39,794 nucleotides of DNA from an uncultured Eubacteriales bacterium. Its GTDB lineage: Bacteria > Bacillota > Clostridia > Peptostreptococcales > Anaerovoracaceae. Both the position numbers and the translations under genes were made by a program. Numbering within the stretch: the stretch's first letter is position 1; each line of letters begins with the position of its first letter. The notes beneath the pieces are model-generated. The model did no database searches. It was not told the origin of the DNA and saw only the letters and a list, made by a program, of their open reading frames with translations. This document shows positions 31,778 through 39,042 of this stretch, piece after piece. The stretch covers positions 1 to 39,794 of the forward strand of contig UQMQ01000006.1 of the NCBI GenBank assembly GCA_900542245.1. The letters are read 5' to 3'.

Positions 31778-32718
31778 ATGTTTTGTCCTCCCAAAAGCGC
31801 GACGCCAATGGCGTTATCCGCGGACATTTCCGGTTTACCAAAGACGATGTTCAAGTCTTTATACATATGCTCAACCAAAAAGTTGCGCATATATTGACTG
31901 CAGGACACGCCGCCCGCATAGATAAAATTCGTAATCTCGTATTCATAAGAAAGCTGCATGGTCATTTCCAAAATCGAACGTGACAGCTTTTCAAACAAAT
32001 CCTCGATCAGCTCCATCTGCGGATGCTGTTCCAGCGCCTTGCTGCACTGCGTTTCAATACCGGAAAGGTTGACATAGCCCTCCCTCGTCTTGATCGGCGT
32101 CAGAATATCGCGGTGACCGATGGCGCGCATCGCCATCTGATCCAACGCTTCCCCGCAAGGAAAATCCAGCCCCAGTGAAACACCGACACGATCGAGCACC
32201 TGTCCGTAAGCGATATCTTTAGAGCCGCCCACGATCTCGAAAATACCCTTGTCATCATCCACCAGCAGCGCCTCGGTCGTACCGCCGCTGAAGTGGAAAC
32301 AGATCAGCGGATTGACGTGCTTGAGACTCGAATAAAAACGAATCGCCTCGATATGTCCCTCCTGATGCGAATATTCGTAATACGGTACGCCCATCGCTGC
32401 CGCAATCGCCTTGCCGTATCCGGTGCCTGCCGTAAAAACAGGCATATACGAGCCTTCTATCGGACGCGGACGTGTCGAAAAAGAAACCGCGCCGATATTT
32501 TCGCGGATCGCAAAGTCACTGAGCGCTTTTTGGATCGCATCCGGCAGCTTCTGCACATGCTGAAAGAAGGCTTCGGATTGTCTGAGCCCCCGTTCTCCTT
32601 TTTTGACCTCCAAATATTCCTGATGATTGAACAAGACCTTGCCGCTGCAGTCTACCACCGCGACTGATGTCTTGTAATTGCTGGTATCGATCCCCAGCGA
32701 TAAGAGTTCACTCTGCAT
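31768..32718 (-). CDS. TsaD/Kae1-like ASKHA protein (second-type paralogue)
   Basis: Related to TsaD, which makes the t6A tRNA modification, but shorter (316 aa against about 335-345) and with a different N-terminus; whether it modifies tRNA is unknown. Family features: GIDTSNYKTSVAVVD at the start (phosphate loop), the metal-binding His118 and His122 in SHQEGHIEA, FHFSGGTTEALLVD (141-154), LDRVGVSLGLDFPCGEALD, GGVSCSQYMRN, and the C-terminal metal-binding Asp301 in SADNAIGVALL. All metal ligands are therefore kept. Proteins of this kind are found in this xse-nusB context in Clostridia, so they are likely paralogues of a true TsaD encoded elsewhere. It is 2 bp after nusB. Confidence 0.8.
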   Translation of the reverse strand: MQSELLSLGIDTSNYKTSVAVVDCSGKVLFNHQEYLEVKKGERGLRQSEAFFQHVQKLPDAIQKALSDFAIRENIGAVSFSTRPRPIEGSYMPVFTAGTGYGKAIAAAMGVPYYEYSHQEGHIEAIRFYSSLKHVNPLICFHFSGGTTEALLVDDDKGIFEIVGGSKDIAYGQVLDRVGVSLGLDFPCGEALDQMAMRAIGHRDILTPIKTREGYVNLSGIETQCSKALEQHPQMELIEDLFEKLSRSILEMTMQLSYEYEITNFIYAGGVSCSQYMRNFLVEHMYKDLNIVFGKPEMSADNAIGVALLGGQNIWR

Positions 32719-32720
32719 GA

Positions 32721-33128
32721 TTAAACCTCTTCTTCAATCGACCGATTGATTTTGGAAAGCACCGCGTTGATAAATTTCGGTGATTGCGCTTCTCCGTATT
32801 TCTTCGCAAGGTTCACTGCCTCATTGATGGCGACACCGTTCGGCACATTGTCCATATAAAGCATTTCACCGACCGCCAGACGCAGCACCGCAAGGTCCGT
32901 TTTTGCCATTCTGGCAGCGACCCAGCCGCGGCTCTGCGCGTCGAGCATCGCGTCAATGTCCGCATGCTTGGCACAGACTGCTGTCACCAGTTTCTTTGCA
33001 TAGTCTTCCTGATCTCCGAAGGTGATATCTTTTGTATATTTTGTAAAATCCGGATTCTCCCAATCGTTCTGTGCGTCGATTTGAAAAAGGATCTGCATTG
33101 TTTTTTCTCTTGCATCTTTTCTGGTCAT
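32721..33128 (-). CDS. nusB: Transcription antitermination factor NusB
   Basis: All-helical partner of NusE (S10) in antitermination complexes on rRNA operons. The 135-aa protein has the expected length, starts with TRKDAREKTMQILFQIDAQ and continues with DIDAMLDAQSRGWVAARMAKTDLAVLRLAVGEMLY in parts, then VAINEAVNLAKKYGEAQSPKFINAVLSKI, the strongest NusB signature. It lies between the Asp23 gene (9 bp) and the TsaD-like gene (2 bp). Confidence 0.96.
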   Translation of the reverse strand: MTRKDAREKTMQILFQIDAQNDWENPDFTKYTKDITFGDQEDYAKKLVTAVCAKHADIDAMLDAQSRGWVAARMAKTDLAVLRLAVGEMLYMDNVPNGVAINEAVNLAKKYGEAQSPKFINAVLSKINRSIEEEV

Positions 33129-33137
33129 TGATGATTA

Positions 33138-33509
33138 CTACCCTTTCTGGGGCTCCTGTACGCCCTGTATATGGATGTTGACTTCCTGCACCCGGTCGTG
33201 GGTCAGCGCCTCGACCGCTTCTTTGACTGCACTCTGGATATCCCACGCCAACTGCGGGATCTTCACGCCGAACAGCACGATCACATACAGGTCGATTGTC
33301 AGCGCCGTTTTATCGCCGGATACCTTCACCCCGATCAGATCGTTGTCCTTCGCGCCGATGATCCGCGTCAGATTGCCGGTCAGCGTATCGCAAAGCCCGT
33401 AAACGCCGGGCACGCTAAGCGCCGCCTTCATGGCGGCCAGACAGACGACCTCCCCCGAGATCTTGTCGATATTCACTTTGCCGGGCTTATCGCCGCCGGT
33501 CTGTGGCAT
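33138..33509 (-). CDS. Asp23/Gls24 family protein (YqhY-like)
   Basis: Small conserved protein of the Asp23 (DUF322) family; YqhY homologues next to nusB have been linked to control of lipid synthesis. The 123-aa product has the family core: KISGEVVCLAAMKAALSVPGV, then VKVSGDKTALTIDLYVIVLFGVKIP, and the C-terminal VKEAVEALTHDRVQEVNIHIQGV. It is the first gene after the promoter at 33551-33579 and has GGAGGGG before its ATG. It probably heads the operon running to mutS. Confidence 0.92.
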   Translation of the reverse strand: MPQTGGDKPGKVNIDKISGEVVCLAAMKAALSVPGVYGLCDTLTGNLTRIIGAKDNDLIGVKVSGDKTALTIDLYVIVLFGVKIPQLAWDIQSAVKEAVEALTHDRVQEVNIHIQGVQEPQKG

Positions 33510-33550
33510 GAGTCCCCTCCGTTTGTATAGTCAGAATTTTATTCATATTC

Positions 33551-33579
33551 ATTATAACAAAAGACCCTCGCATTTTCAA
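33551..33579 (-). promoter_or_regulatory. Sigma-A promoter of the asp23-nusB-...-mutS operon
   Basis: Minus strand: -35 TTGAAA (33579-33574), a 17-nt spacer and -10 TATAAT (33556-33551). The -35 lies in the loop, and the spacer in the right arm and T-run, of the terminator that closes the spoIIIA operon. The start would be about 35 nt before the Asp23 gene. Confidence 0.85.
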
Positions 33580-33608
33580 TCTTATTTCATGAATAATCGA
33601 GGGTCTTT
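33556..33608 (-). terminator. Terminator of the spoIIIA operon
   Basis: On the minus strand AAAGACCCTCG (33608-33598) pairs perfectly with CGAGGGTCTTT (33570-33560) across a 27-nt AT-rich loop, followed by TGTTATAA. It sits 28 bp after spoIIIAH. The large loop and the short T-run make it less than ideal, but the 11-bp stem is exact. Confidence 0.75.
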
Positions 33609-33636
33609 GCGGTATTGAATTTTGTACAAGGCAGCA

Positions 33637-34170
33637 TCAGTACTTGCTCTGTACCACGATTTTGTCGGCGGTCTTGCCGGTTTCGCGCATCACGATGTCA
33701 CAGATCTTGGCGACGGTATTGCTGTCAAGCTCCTGCTTATCGACTGTCACCGTCACGCTGCTGTCGGTCATAATAACGAAGGATTCCGGCAGGCCTTTGG
33801 ACTTGATCATGCTTTCGACAGAGAGCTCCTTCTCCATGGTGTCCATAATGCGGGTCTTTTCGGCGGAGGCGTTCTTCTTCTCATTCTCGTTTTCGCTGTT
33901 GTTGATGGTCGAATCCAGATTCGCCAGCAGCTTGCCGCGGTCGAGGTCAAGGCTCGCGCGCATTTCCGCAAATGTCCCCTCCTGCGGCAGCTTTTGCTCT
34001 GTCGCCGCCCGGCTGTCCACCAGCACGTCACCGTCATGTACCGGGATCTCGTCGTGCATGCCTGCCGTCACCATCAGCCCGGTGCCGAATACAACGATCA
34101 GCGCCAGTGCCGTCAGTCGTTTGCTCTTGTATAGAATATCCTTATAGCTGAACTTCTTTTTCAAAGTCAC
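33637..34170 (-). CDS. spoIIIAH: Stage III sporulation protein SpoIIIAH
   Basis: Mother-cell membrane protein whose extracellular domain meets forespore SpoIIQ to build the feeding channel during engulfment. The 177-aa product has a short cytoplasmic start, one membrane helix (RLTALALIVVFGTGLMVTAG, about 18-37), an acidic and helical middle, and a C-terminal YscJ/FliF-like fold (SMIKSKGLPESFVIMTDSSVTVTVDKQELD in parts, VAKICDIVMRETGKTADKIVVQ). It overlaps spoIIIAG by 4 nt and is the last gene of the operon. Confidence 0.93.
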   Translation of the reverse strand: MTLKKKFSYKDILYKSKRLTALALIVVFGTGLMVTAGMHDEIPVHDGDVLVDSRAATEQKLPQEGTFAEMRASLDLDRGKLLANLDSTINNSENENEKKNASAEKTRIMDTMEKELSVESMIKSKGLPESFVIMTDSSVTVTVDKQELDSNTVAKICDIVMRETGKTADKIVVQSKY

Positions 34171-34532
34171 CCCTCCTGTTCTTTTTCAAAAACGATTACG
34201 CTCGAAACCGGGATCCGGTACAGCGTCGCCACGCCCTTGGTCAGATCATTGGCTACGACCGGGTTCGCGCCGCCCTCCGCGGTCAGAATCACGCCGGTCA
34301 CCTTGTTGTTTTCATCGTATTCGATGATCGCATCGACCGCGCCGACCCCTTTCATGCCGGACAAGACGCTGCAAAGCTGTTCCTCGCTGCTGCCGTCCCG
34401 ATCGATGATCTGCCTGCGCGTATCCTTGGAATCCGTCAGAATATTCAGCGCCAGGATCGCCACCGAGGCGATCAGCAGCACCGTCACGAGGCGCATCAAG
34501 GCCCCCTTGCCTGCCAGTTTTTCAAACATCAT
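34167..34532 (-). CDS. spoIIIAG: Stage III sporulation protein SpoIIIAG (short form)
   Basis: Single-pass protein that forms a large ring in the spore-forming membrane channel. The 121-aa product has one helix (LVTVLLIASVAILALNIL, about 16-33), followed by LCSVLSGMKGVGAVDAIIEYDE and VTGVILTAEGGANPVVANDLTKGVATLYRIP in parts, the ring-building motif with the conserved GVxVVAEGG pattern. The Bacillus protein has about 229 aa; the beta-insert between helix and motif is missing here. Two start codons in tandem (34532, 34529) are possible. It overlaps spoIIIAH by 4 nt. Confidence 0.92.
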   Translation of the reverse strand: MMFEKLAGKGALMRLVTVLLIASVAILALNILTDSKDTRRQIIDRDGSSEEQLCSVLSGMKGVGAVDAIIEYDENNKVTGVILTAEGGANPVVANDLTKGVATLYRIPVSSVIVFEKEQEG

Positions 34533-34558
34533 CTTTACTCCTCACCACTATATGATTT

Positions 34559-34732
34559 TTAATCTGAAATATACCTGATTACAGGATCTAAGATCATCAA
34601 AAGAATAATCAGCGAAAAGATCAGCTTCAGATATTTTTCCATTTCCGAATCCGGCACCAGGATCTCAAAGAAGGTCAGGGACAGAATCATCAGGAAAATA
34701 TCTTTGATCCAGTTCATCACTTGTTCCATCAT
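34559..34732 (-). CDS. spoIIIAF: Stage III sporulation protein SpoIIIAF, membrane part only
   Basis: Only 57 aa, where the Bacillus protein has about 206. The start MMEQVMNWIKDIFLMILSL and the second helix KYLKLIFSLIILLMILDPVI, joined by LVPDSEMEK, are the classic N-terminal SpoIIIAF hairpin. The reading frame ends in TAA directly after it, so the soluble ring-forming domain is absent. The ATG at 34732 overlaps the spoIIIAE stop by 4 nt, and GGAGGTGG supplies the ribosome binding site. The 26 bp to spoIIIAG leave no space for a lost domain, so the short form looks settled, not recently broken. Confidence 0.88.
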   Translation of the reverse strand: MMEQVMNWIKDIFLMILSLTFFEILVPDSEMEKYLKLIFSLIILLMILDPVIRYISD

Positions 34733-35814
34733 CCACCTCCGATCCCGACGATGATGCTGATAAAAATGATGAACAGCAGCGCGGTAAAAAACACGATGGC
34801 TGTCATCGAGATCAGACAGTTTCCCATATCGCTGAGCCCCGCCGGAATCTTGGAGTCCGTCACCGGCTCCGTCACTGCCGCCGTCAGCTTATAGATCAGT
34901 GCGCATGCCAGCATCTTGAGCAGCGGCACAAGTGTCAGCAGGACCAGCATCAAAATGCCGAACACCCCGACGATGCCCTTGATCGAGCGCATGCAGCGCA
35001 GAAACAGGTCTACGGTATCCGCGGTAAATCCGCCGACGATCGGAATGAACGTGCTGAGCGAATAGCGCGCCGCATTGATCAGCAGCCCGTCGGAAGTATC
35101 CGTCAGCAGTCCCTGCACGCTGAAAATGCCTGATAGGATTGCAAGAATCAATCCTGTCACAATCAACGCCGCATTGCGGATCAACTTGGAAAGCTGATTG
35201 ACATAGTTTTTTTCGGTCAGACAGTTGATCAGACTGAGCATGGTCGAGGCGAACAGCGCCGGCAGAATGATCGTCTTGATCAGAACCCCGAAGCCTGTCA
35301 CCACACCCAGCATCATCGGATGCAGGATCGTTCCCGAGGCGATTGATCCGGTCGCGATCAAAATCCCCAGCAGCACCGGCATGACCAGCGCCATCGTATT
35401 GACCATCGTCGAAACGGTGTCCAGACTCAAGGTATAGATCAGGCGAAAGCTGCTGACTGCGATGCCGATGATCACCATCGTGCAGACGAGCTGTCCGATG
35501 CTGGACAGAGATTTTTTTCCGAACGAGGTTCCCAGGCTCTGCAGCAGTCCGATGGCAATACAGACCGTCAGAATCTGCACGCCGAGCAGCAGCGCACTAC
35601 GGACCTCATAGAGAAACAGCGACTTAAGATTTTCTATGAGCTCCTGACTGTCAAACAGTGCCTCACCGTTCAAAGCGGACTCTACAATGCTGTCCAGAGT
35701 GAAATCCTCTGCCATGCCGCCGGAATACTCCGCGACCTGTTTTGTCAGCGCGTCGAACGCATCGGCATCCAGCGTTTCCTTCATTTGTTCTTTCAGAATT
35801 TGTTGATAGTCCAT
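34729..35814 (-). CDS. spoIIIAE: Stage III sporulation protein SpoIIIAE
   Basis: Polytopic membrane protein of the SpoIIIA-SpoIIQ channel. The 361-aa product has a helical, Glu-rich N-terminus of about 75 residues and then at least seven hydrophobic segments (for example LLGVQILTVCIAIGLLQSL, ALVMPVLLGILIATGSIASG, ILMLVLLTLVPLLKMLACAL, IVFFTALLFIIFISIIVG), with conserved SLSTFIPIVGGFTADTVD in the middle. The ATG at 35814 is used because AAGGAA lies 6 nt upstream; the frame has an earlier ATG at 35835. There is a 75-bp gap after spoIIIAD with no clear promoter. Confidence 0.95.
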   Translation of the reverse strand: MDYQQILKEQMKETLDADAFDALTKQVAEYSGGMAEDFTLDSIVESALNGEALFDSQELIENLKSLFLYEVRSALLLGVQILTVCIAIGLLQSLGTSFGKKSLSSIGQLVCTMVIIGIAVSSFRLIYTLSLDTVSTMVNTMALVMPVLLGILIATGSIASGTILHPMMLGVVTGFGVLIKTIILPALFASTMLSLINCLTEKNYVNQLSKLIRNAALIVTGLILAILSGIFSVQGLLTDTSDGLLINAARYSLSTFIPIVGGFTADTVDLFLRCMRSIKGIVGVFGILMLVLLTLVPLLKMLACALIYKLTAAVTEPVTDSKIPAGLSDMGNCLISMTAIVFFTALLFIIFISIIVGIGGG

Positions 35815-35889
35815 CTTCGGTTCCTTTTTGCACATTTTATGCGCGCTATATTCTTTATGCTGAAAGCAGGCTTTGCCGCGTCGAAACAG

Positions 35890-36276
35890 TTATACCAGCG
35901 AATCCAGCAGCTTCATCAGTGAAGTAAAGATTGGAATCGCCGCGAAAAAAATCGCGATCTTGCCTGCCAGCTGCACCTTGGTGCCGATGGACTTTTCTCC
36001 GGCGTCCTCACAAAGCGCTGCCGTAAATTCCGTCGCATAGGCAATTGCCAGCACCTTGAGAATGATCGGAAAATATTCCTGTCCATAGGTCAGGCGGCTG
36101 TATAGGTTCTGCATGTATACGAAACCATAGCGCAGGCTGTCCAGCGCGTAATACAGCAAGATGATCGTAACGCATAAGACCGCCTCTACGGTAAATTCCG
36201 GCTTGTAGCTGCGGATCAAGGCGATCAAAACCAGCCCCACAACCGCAATCGCGCAGATTTTGAGCATCATCAGCAT
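35890..36276 (-). CDS. spoIIIAD: Stage III sporulation protein SpoIIIAD
   Basis: Small polytopic membrane protein of the channel, related to SpoIIIAC. The 128-aa product has helices at MLKICAIAVVGLVLIALI, VEAVLCVTIILLYYAL and KIAIFFAAIPIFTSLMKLL, and the conserved YFPIILKVLAIAYATEFTAALCEDAGE block with K-x-x-x-AY-x-TEF. It follows spoIIIAC by 9 bp. Confidence 0.94.
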   Translation of the reverse strand: MLMMLKICAIAVVGLVLIALIRSYKPEFTVEAVLCVTIILLYYALDSLRYGFVYMQNLYSRLTYGQEYFPIILKVLAIAYATEFTAALCEDAGEKSIGTKVQLAGKIAIFFAAIPIFTSLMKLLDSLV

Positions 36277-36285
36277 GGTACACCT

Positions 36286-36486
36286 CTAAAATGTCAGGAA
36301 GACTTTGACTGTATCAAAAAACTCGCTGATCATTTTGATGATGATCGCCAGCACGATGATCACGCCTGCCAGCGTCGTCATCATGGCCTCCTCTTCTCTG
36401 CCCGCCTTGGTCAGGATTTGATTCAGCAGCGCGATCGCGATCCCGATGGCAGCAATTTTGAACAAAACATCTACATCAAATGACAT
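36286..36486 (-). CDS. spoIIIAC: Stage III sporulation protein SpoIIIAC
   Basis: Two-helix membrane protein of the channel. The 66-aa product starts MSFDVDVLFKIAAIGIAIALL, the family's usual beginning, and carries the conserved NQILTKAGREEEAMMTTLAGVI between its helices. The ATG at 36486 has AAAGGAG 5 nt upstream, so the longer 71-aa frame is not used. It lies 21 bp after spoIIIAB. Confidence 0.95.
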   Translation of the reverse strand: MSFDVDVLFKIAAIGIAIALLNQILTKAGREEEAMMTTLAGVIIVLAIIIKMISEFFDTVKVFLTF

Positions 36487-36507
36487 TTTTTCTCCTTTCA
36501 CAGCGCC

Positions 36508-37023
36508 TCACAGCAGCACGACTGCCAGCAGCGCTCCGGCAAAAAAACCGATCCTGCGCTGCAGCGGTCCCTTCGTGCGGTAAACTTCTTCCGCCTCCTG
36601 CAGCTGTACCTGCAGACGAGTTTCCAGATATTGAAACTGCCGCGCCTGATTCTCACAGTCGGTTTGTCCCAAAAACGTTCCCGGATAACAGACGAGCTGC
36701 AGATCCTGCGCCGTCAGCGGTGTTCCCTTGTAGACCGTTTCCGCGCTTTGTTTCCAAACAGTCTGCAGATCCCCCTGCTTTGCATCCAATGCCTGCTGCA
36801 CCGCAGGAAGCAGCTGCATAGCCTTGGACTCCGCGTTTCCCGGTCTTTGCCGCAATACGCTTTGCAGCGGCTCCTGCAAGTAGTTGATCTCGCTTTTGAG
36901 CTGCAGCATCATCTGCCAGAAATCCTGCAGCAGCGCGATGCGCTGTTTCAACTCCTGACTTTTGAGGATGCCGAGCATGCCGAGCGAAAGGACGATTCCC
37001 AAAAGTCCTGCTGCCTTAAGCAT
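36508..37023 (-). CDS. spoIIIAB: Stage III sporulation protein SpoIIIAB
   Basis: Membrane protein of the SpoIIIA complex resembling GspF-type assembly proteins. The 171-aa product has an N-terminal helix (AAGLLGIVLSLGMLGIL), an SQELKQRIALLQDFWQMMLQLKSEINYLQEPLQSVL region (in parts) that is the family signature, and a C-terminal helix (IGFFAGALLAVVLL). It overlaps spoIIIAA by 8 nt. Confidence 0.93.
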   Translation of the reverse strand: MLKAAGLLGIVLSLGMLGILKSQELKQRIALLQDFWQMMLQLKSEINYLQEPLQSVLRQRPGNAESKAMQLLPAVQQALDAKQGDLQTVWKQSAETVYKGTPLTAQDLQLVCYPGTFLGQTDCENQARQFQYLETRLQVQLQEAEEVYRTKGPLQRRIGFFAGALLAVVLL

Positions 37024-37900
37024 CCAGCACCTCTTTCACCGTACCGGGCCCGCCTGTATGACTCAGAATGACCACATAGCGAAACGCTTTCTCATCGAGC
37101 AGCCTGCCGATTTTGGACGCTGCCGCGTCTTCCCGGCAGTTTCCATGCATCGAAGTGATCAGGCTGATACCCGCGTTGAGGCAGTCCTCGATGGCTGCCG
37201 CGTCCTGCTCCCTGCCGATCTCGTCGGTAAAGATGACCTGCGGCGACATCGAACGGATCAGCATCTGGATTCCCGCTGTCTTTTCGCAGCGGTCGAGCAC
37301 ATCACAGAACGGCCCCAGGTCAAAGCTCGGATGGCTCTGATACATGCCGGCAAGCTCCGACCGTTCATCACAGATGCCGACTTTGATATGATGCCAGCTG
37401 AAATTGCGCGCCAGATCGCGCAGCAGTGTCGTTTTGCCGCAGCCCGGCGGTGAGATGATCAGTGTGTTTGCAGGCTGCACCTGTCCGTCTTTTTGATATA
37501 AACGGTGAAAAACCGCGTCGCTGCAGCCTTTGATCTCTTTGGCGAAGCGGATATTCAGCGAGCTGATCTCCTTGATCAGCGCCGCTTCGCCGTTCTTTTG
37601 TACGACCTTGCCGCAGACGCCGACGCGATGCCCGCCCTCGATGGTTACGAAGCCCTTGGCTAAATCATTTTCGTAGGCATAATATGAAAACCGCATCAGG
37701 CGATTGAGCGTTTCCTGCAGCTCCTCCGCGGTAACGATGTGCGGAATCCGCTGCGTACCCTTGCCGGTCTCAAGACGCACCTGCTGCCCGCAGCGCAGGC
37801 GAATTTCCTCTAAGCTGCAGAGCACGCTCCCCGGCAGCCCTTCGAGCTCCTGCCCAATGGACGGCGGCAGCCTGTTCAAAATTTGTCTAAAGTGTTCCAT
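37016..37900 (-). CDS. spoIIIAA: Stage III sporulation protein SpoIIIAA (ATPase)
   Basis: Cytoplasmic ATPase in the mother cell, related to secretion ATPases, that powers or assembles the channel. The 294-aa product has SLEEIRLRCGQQVRL (about 29-43), GGHRVGVCGKVV (89-100), IRFAKEIKG, Walker A ISPPGCGKTTLLRDL (149-163), GICDERSELAGMYQ, a Walker B-like VIFTDEIGREQDAAA, and ITSMHGN. The ATG at 37900 has GAGG about 9 nt upstream. It is the first gene after the sigma-E-like promoter at 37939-37967. Confidence 0.95.
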   Translation of the reverse strand: MEHFRQILNRLPPSIGQELEGLPGSVLCSLEEIRLRCGQQVRLETGKGTQRIPHIVTAEELQETLNRLMRFSYYAYENDLAKGFVTIEGGHRVGVCGKVVQKNGEAALIKEISSLNIRFAKEIKGCSDAVFHRLYQKDGQVQPANTLIISPPGCGKTTLLRDLARNFSWHHIKVGICDERSELAGMYQSHPSFDLGPFCDVLDRCEKTAGIQMLIRSMSPQVIFTDEIGREQDAAAIEDCLNAGISLITSMHGNCREDAAASKIGRLLDEKAFRYVVILSHTGGPGTVKEVLDA

Positions 37901-37938
37901 GCCCTTATCCTCTTTTCTCTGTTTTTTTAAGTTTGTAC

Positions 37939-37967
37939 AGTCTATGCGTCGGACAAGGTTTTATGAC
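37939..37967 (-). promoter_or_regulatory. Probable sigma-E promoter of the spoIIIA operon
   Basis: Minus strand: -35-like GTCATAA (37967-37961), exactly 14 nt, then -10-like CATAGACT (37946-37939), close to the Bacillus sigma-E pattern (GTCATATT, about 14 nt, CATACAnT). The start would be about 30 nt before spoIIIAA. In Bacillus subtilis the operon is controlled by sigma-E, so the match is expected. Confidence 0.75.
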
Positions 37968-37997
37968 AAAAAAAGACCACCGGTAAATCCGGTAGTC
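37968..37997 (-). terminator. Intrinsic terminator after the His-tailed membrane protein gene
   Basis: On the minus strand GACTACCGG pairs with CCGGTGGTC (one U-G pair) around ATTTA, followed by TTTTTTT. The T-run ends directly where the spoIIIA promoter begins. Confidence 0.9.
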
Positions 37998-38064
37998 CTA
38001 TACGACTAAAAGTCTTTTTTATTCTTCAAAAAATTCGTAATCTAAAGAGTCCAAAGCAGTACCT

Positions 38065-38868
38065 CTACTTCTCGTGATGATGATATGGATCGTGGCAATG
38101 CTCCGCGTCACATCGTGCTTCCTCTACTTTGAAAATATCCCAGTCGTGGTTGACATACAGAGAATCGTTAATGAAGCGCTCCTGCTCTTCCCACCATGCA
38201 TCACTGCCCCATTTGTTGGGATCGTTGTGAGAATCGGAGCCAGACTTGCCCGCGCCCGTCTTATTTCCGTTTGCGGATGTCCCATTGCCGCGTGCGGCAC
38301 CTCCCGCTTGCGCAAGGTCAAGCATGCAGCTGCACAGCCGCACCTGCTGCGTATCCGTACCGTTCAGATTCATCTCTGCCGCGCCCTTGTCGTAGTTTTG
38401 TCTGCAAAACTCGTCCAGCGTGCCACACGGCTCGCACAGCTTTCTCTGCAAAGAAGCTTTGACTTCTTTGAGCGTGTACCTAGATGCCTGTCCGTTGGAA
38501 AAGGCGAGAACCTCATACTGTCTGAGGCATAGCACCTCTTGACGCGTCTTGAGCAGATAAAAATGCGCGCCGCCATGCGCAAAATCCAACAAAATCGGCA
38601 GATACTCCTCCAGCCCTCTGGTATGCCTTGACGATACCCTGTGCAGAACCTCCTGACCCTCCGCAGACTCCATTTCTTTCTCATATTGTATGCTGACCCG
38701 ATAGGTCTGCTTCCCTGTCCCCTTGGAGCTCATACCATTGAGCGTCTTCGCCATATCACCGATGTCTTGAAAAATCGAAGAAACACCCTGCAGCATCGAA
38801 TTCAGTACCGCAAAGACAATGCAAACAACAAACAGCACCAAGAGCATGTAGAACATAAACGACAACAT
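38065..38868 (-). CDS. Membrane-anchored protein of unknown function with a His-rich C-terminus
   Basis: Not recognised. The 267-aa product starts with a hydrophobic helix (FMFYMLLVLFVVCIVFAVL, about 4-22), then an amphipathic stretch (SMLQGVSSIFQDIGDMAKTL), and a soluble region with a possible folded core at about 55-190 (TYRVSIQYEKEM, LPILLDFAHGGAHFYLLKT, SRYTLKEVKASLQRKLCEPCG). A Gly/Asn/Ser/Lys-rich linker follows (about 190-220), then a Trp-rich DPNKWGSDAWWEEQERFIND and a tail CDAEHCHDPYHHHEK with two Cys and five His, which could bind metal. The ATG at 38868 is preferred because AAAGGTGGG precedes it; an upstream ATG at 38937 has none. It is monocistronic, with its own promoter and terminator. 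Confidence 0.7.
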   Translation of the reverse strand: MLSFMFYMLLVLFVVCIVFAVLNSMLQGVSSIFQDIGDMAKTLNGMSSKGTGKQTYRVSIQYEKEMESAEGQEVLHRVSSRHTRGLEEYLPILLDFAHGGAHFYLLKTRQEVLCLRQYEVLAFSNGQASRYTLKEVKASLQRKLCEPCGTLDEFCRQNYDKGAAEMNLNGTDTQQVRLCSCMLDLAQAGGAARGNGTSANGNKTGAGKSGSDSHNDPNKWGSDAWWEEQERFINDSLYVNHDWDIFKVEEARCDAEHCHDPYHHHEK

Positions 38869-38908
38869 GACATACCCACCTTTCAAACAGCAGCGCTTGC
38901 CTGCTATG

Positions 38909-38937
38909 ATTCTATCACAATCCTCTGGCAGGAACAA
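38909..38937 (-). promoter_or_regulatory. Possible sigma-A promoter of the His-tailed protein gene
   Basis: Minus strand: TTGTTC (38937-38932), a 17-nt spacer and TGATAGAAT with the -10 TAGAAT (38914-38909) and an extended-TG element. The -35 is weak. Confidence 0.5.
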
Positions 38938-38953
38938 GCGTTCCCGTCATATT

Positions 38954-38981
38954 CGCAAAAGATTTTGCTTTCGCTTTTGCG
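38954..38981. other. Perfect inverted repeat near the His-tailed protein gene
   Basis: CGCAAAAG (38954-38961) pairs with CTTTTGCG (38974-38981) around a 12-nt loop, followed by another CTTTTGC at 38986-38992. There is no T-run on the minus strand that would make it a terminator. Apart from this and copy B of the structured repeat, nothing else is seen between 38938 and 39149. Confidence 0.55.
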
Positions 38982-39042
38982 CGGGCTTTTGCTTACCCTA
39001 CTCCACGCCAAGCGCCTTAAACACAGCCTCCTACGGGCTGCT

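Noticed and set aside
35815..35889. Possible second sporulation promoter in the 75-bp gap before spoIIIAE (GCATAAA and CATAAAAT)
   Set aside because: The two boxes are only about 12 nt apart and poorly matched. The gap is better read as ordinary spacing inside the operon.
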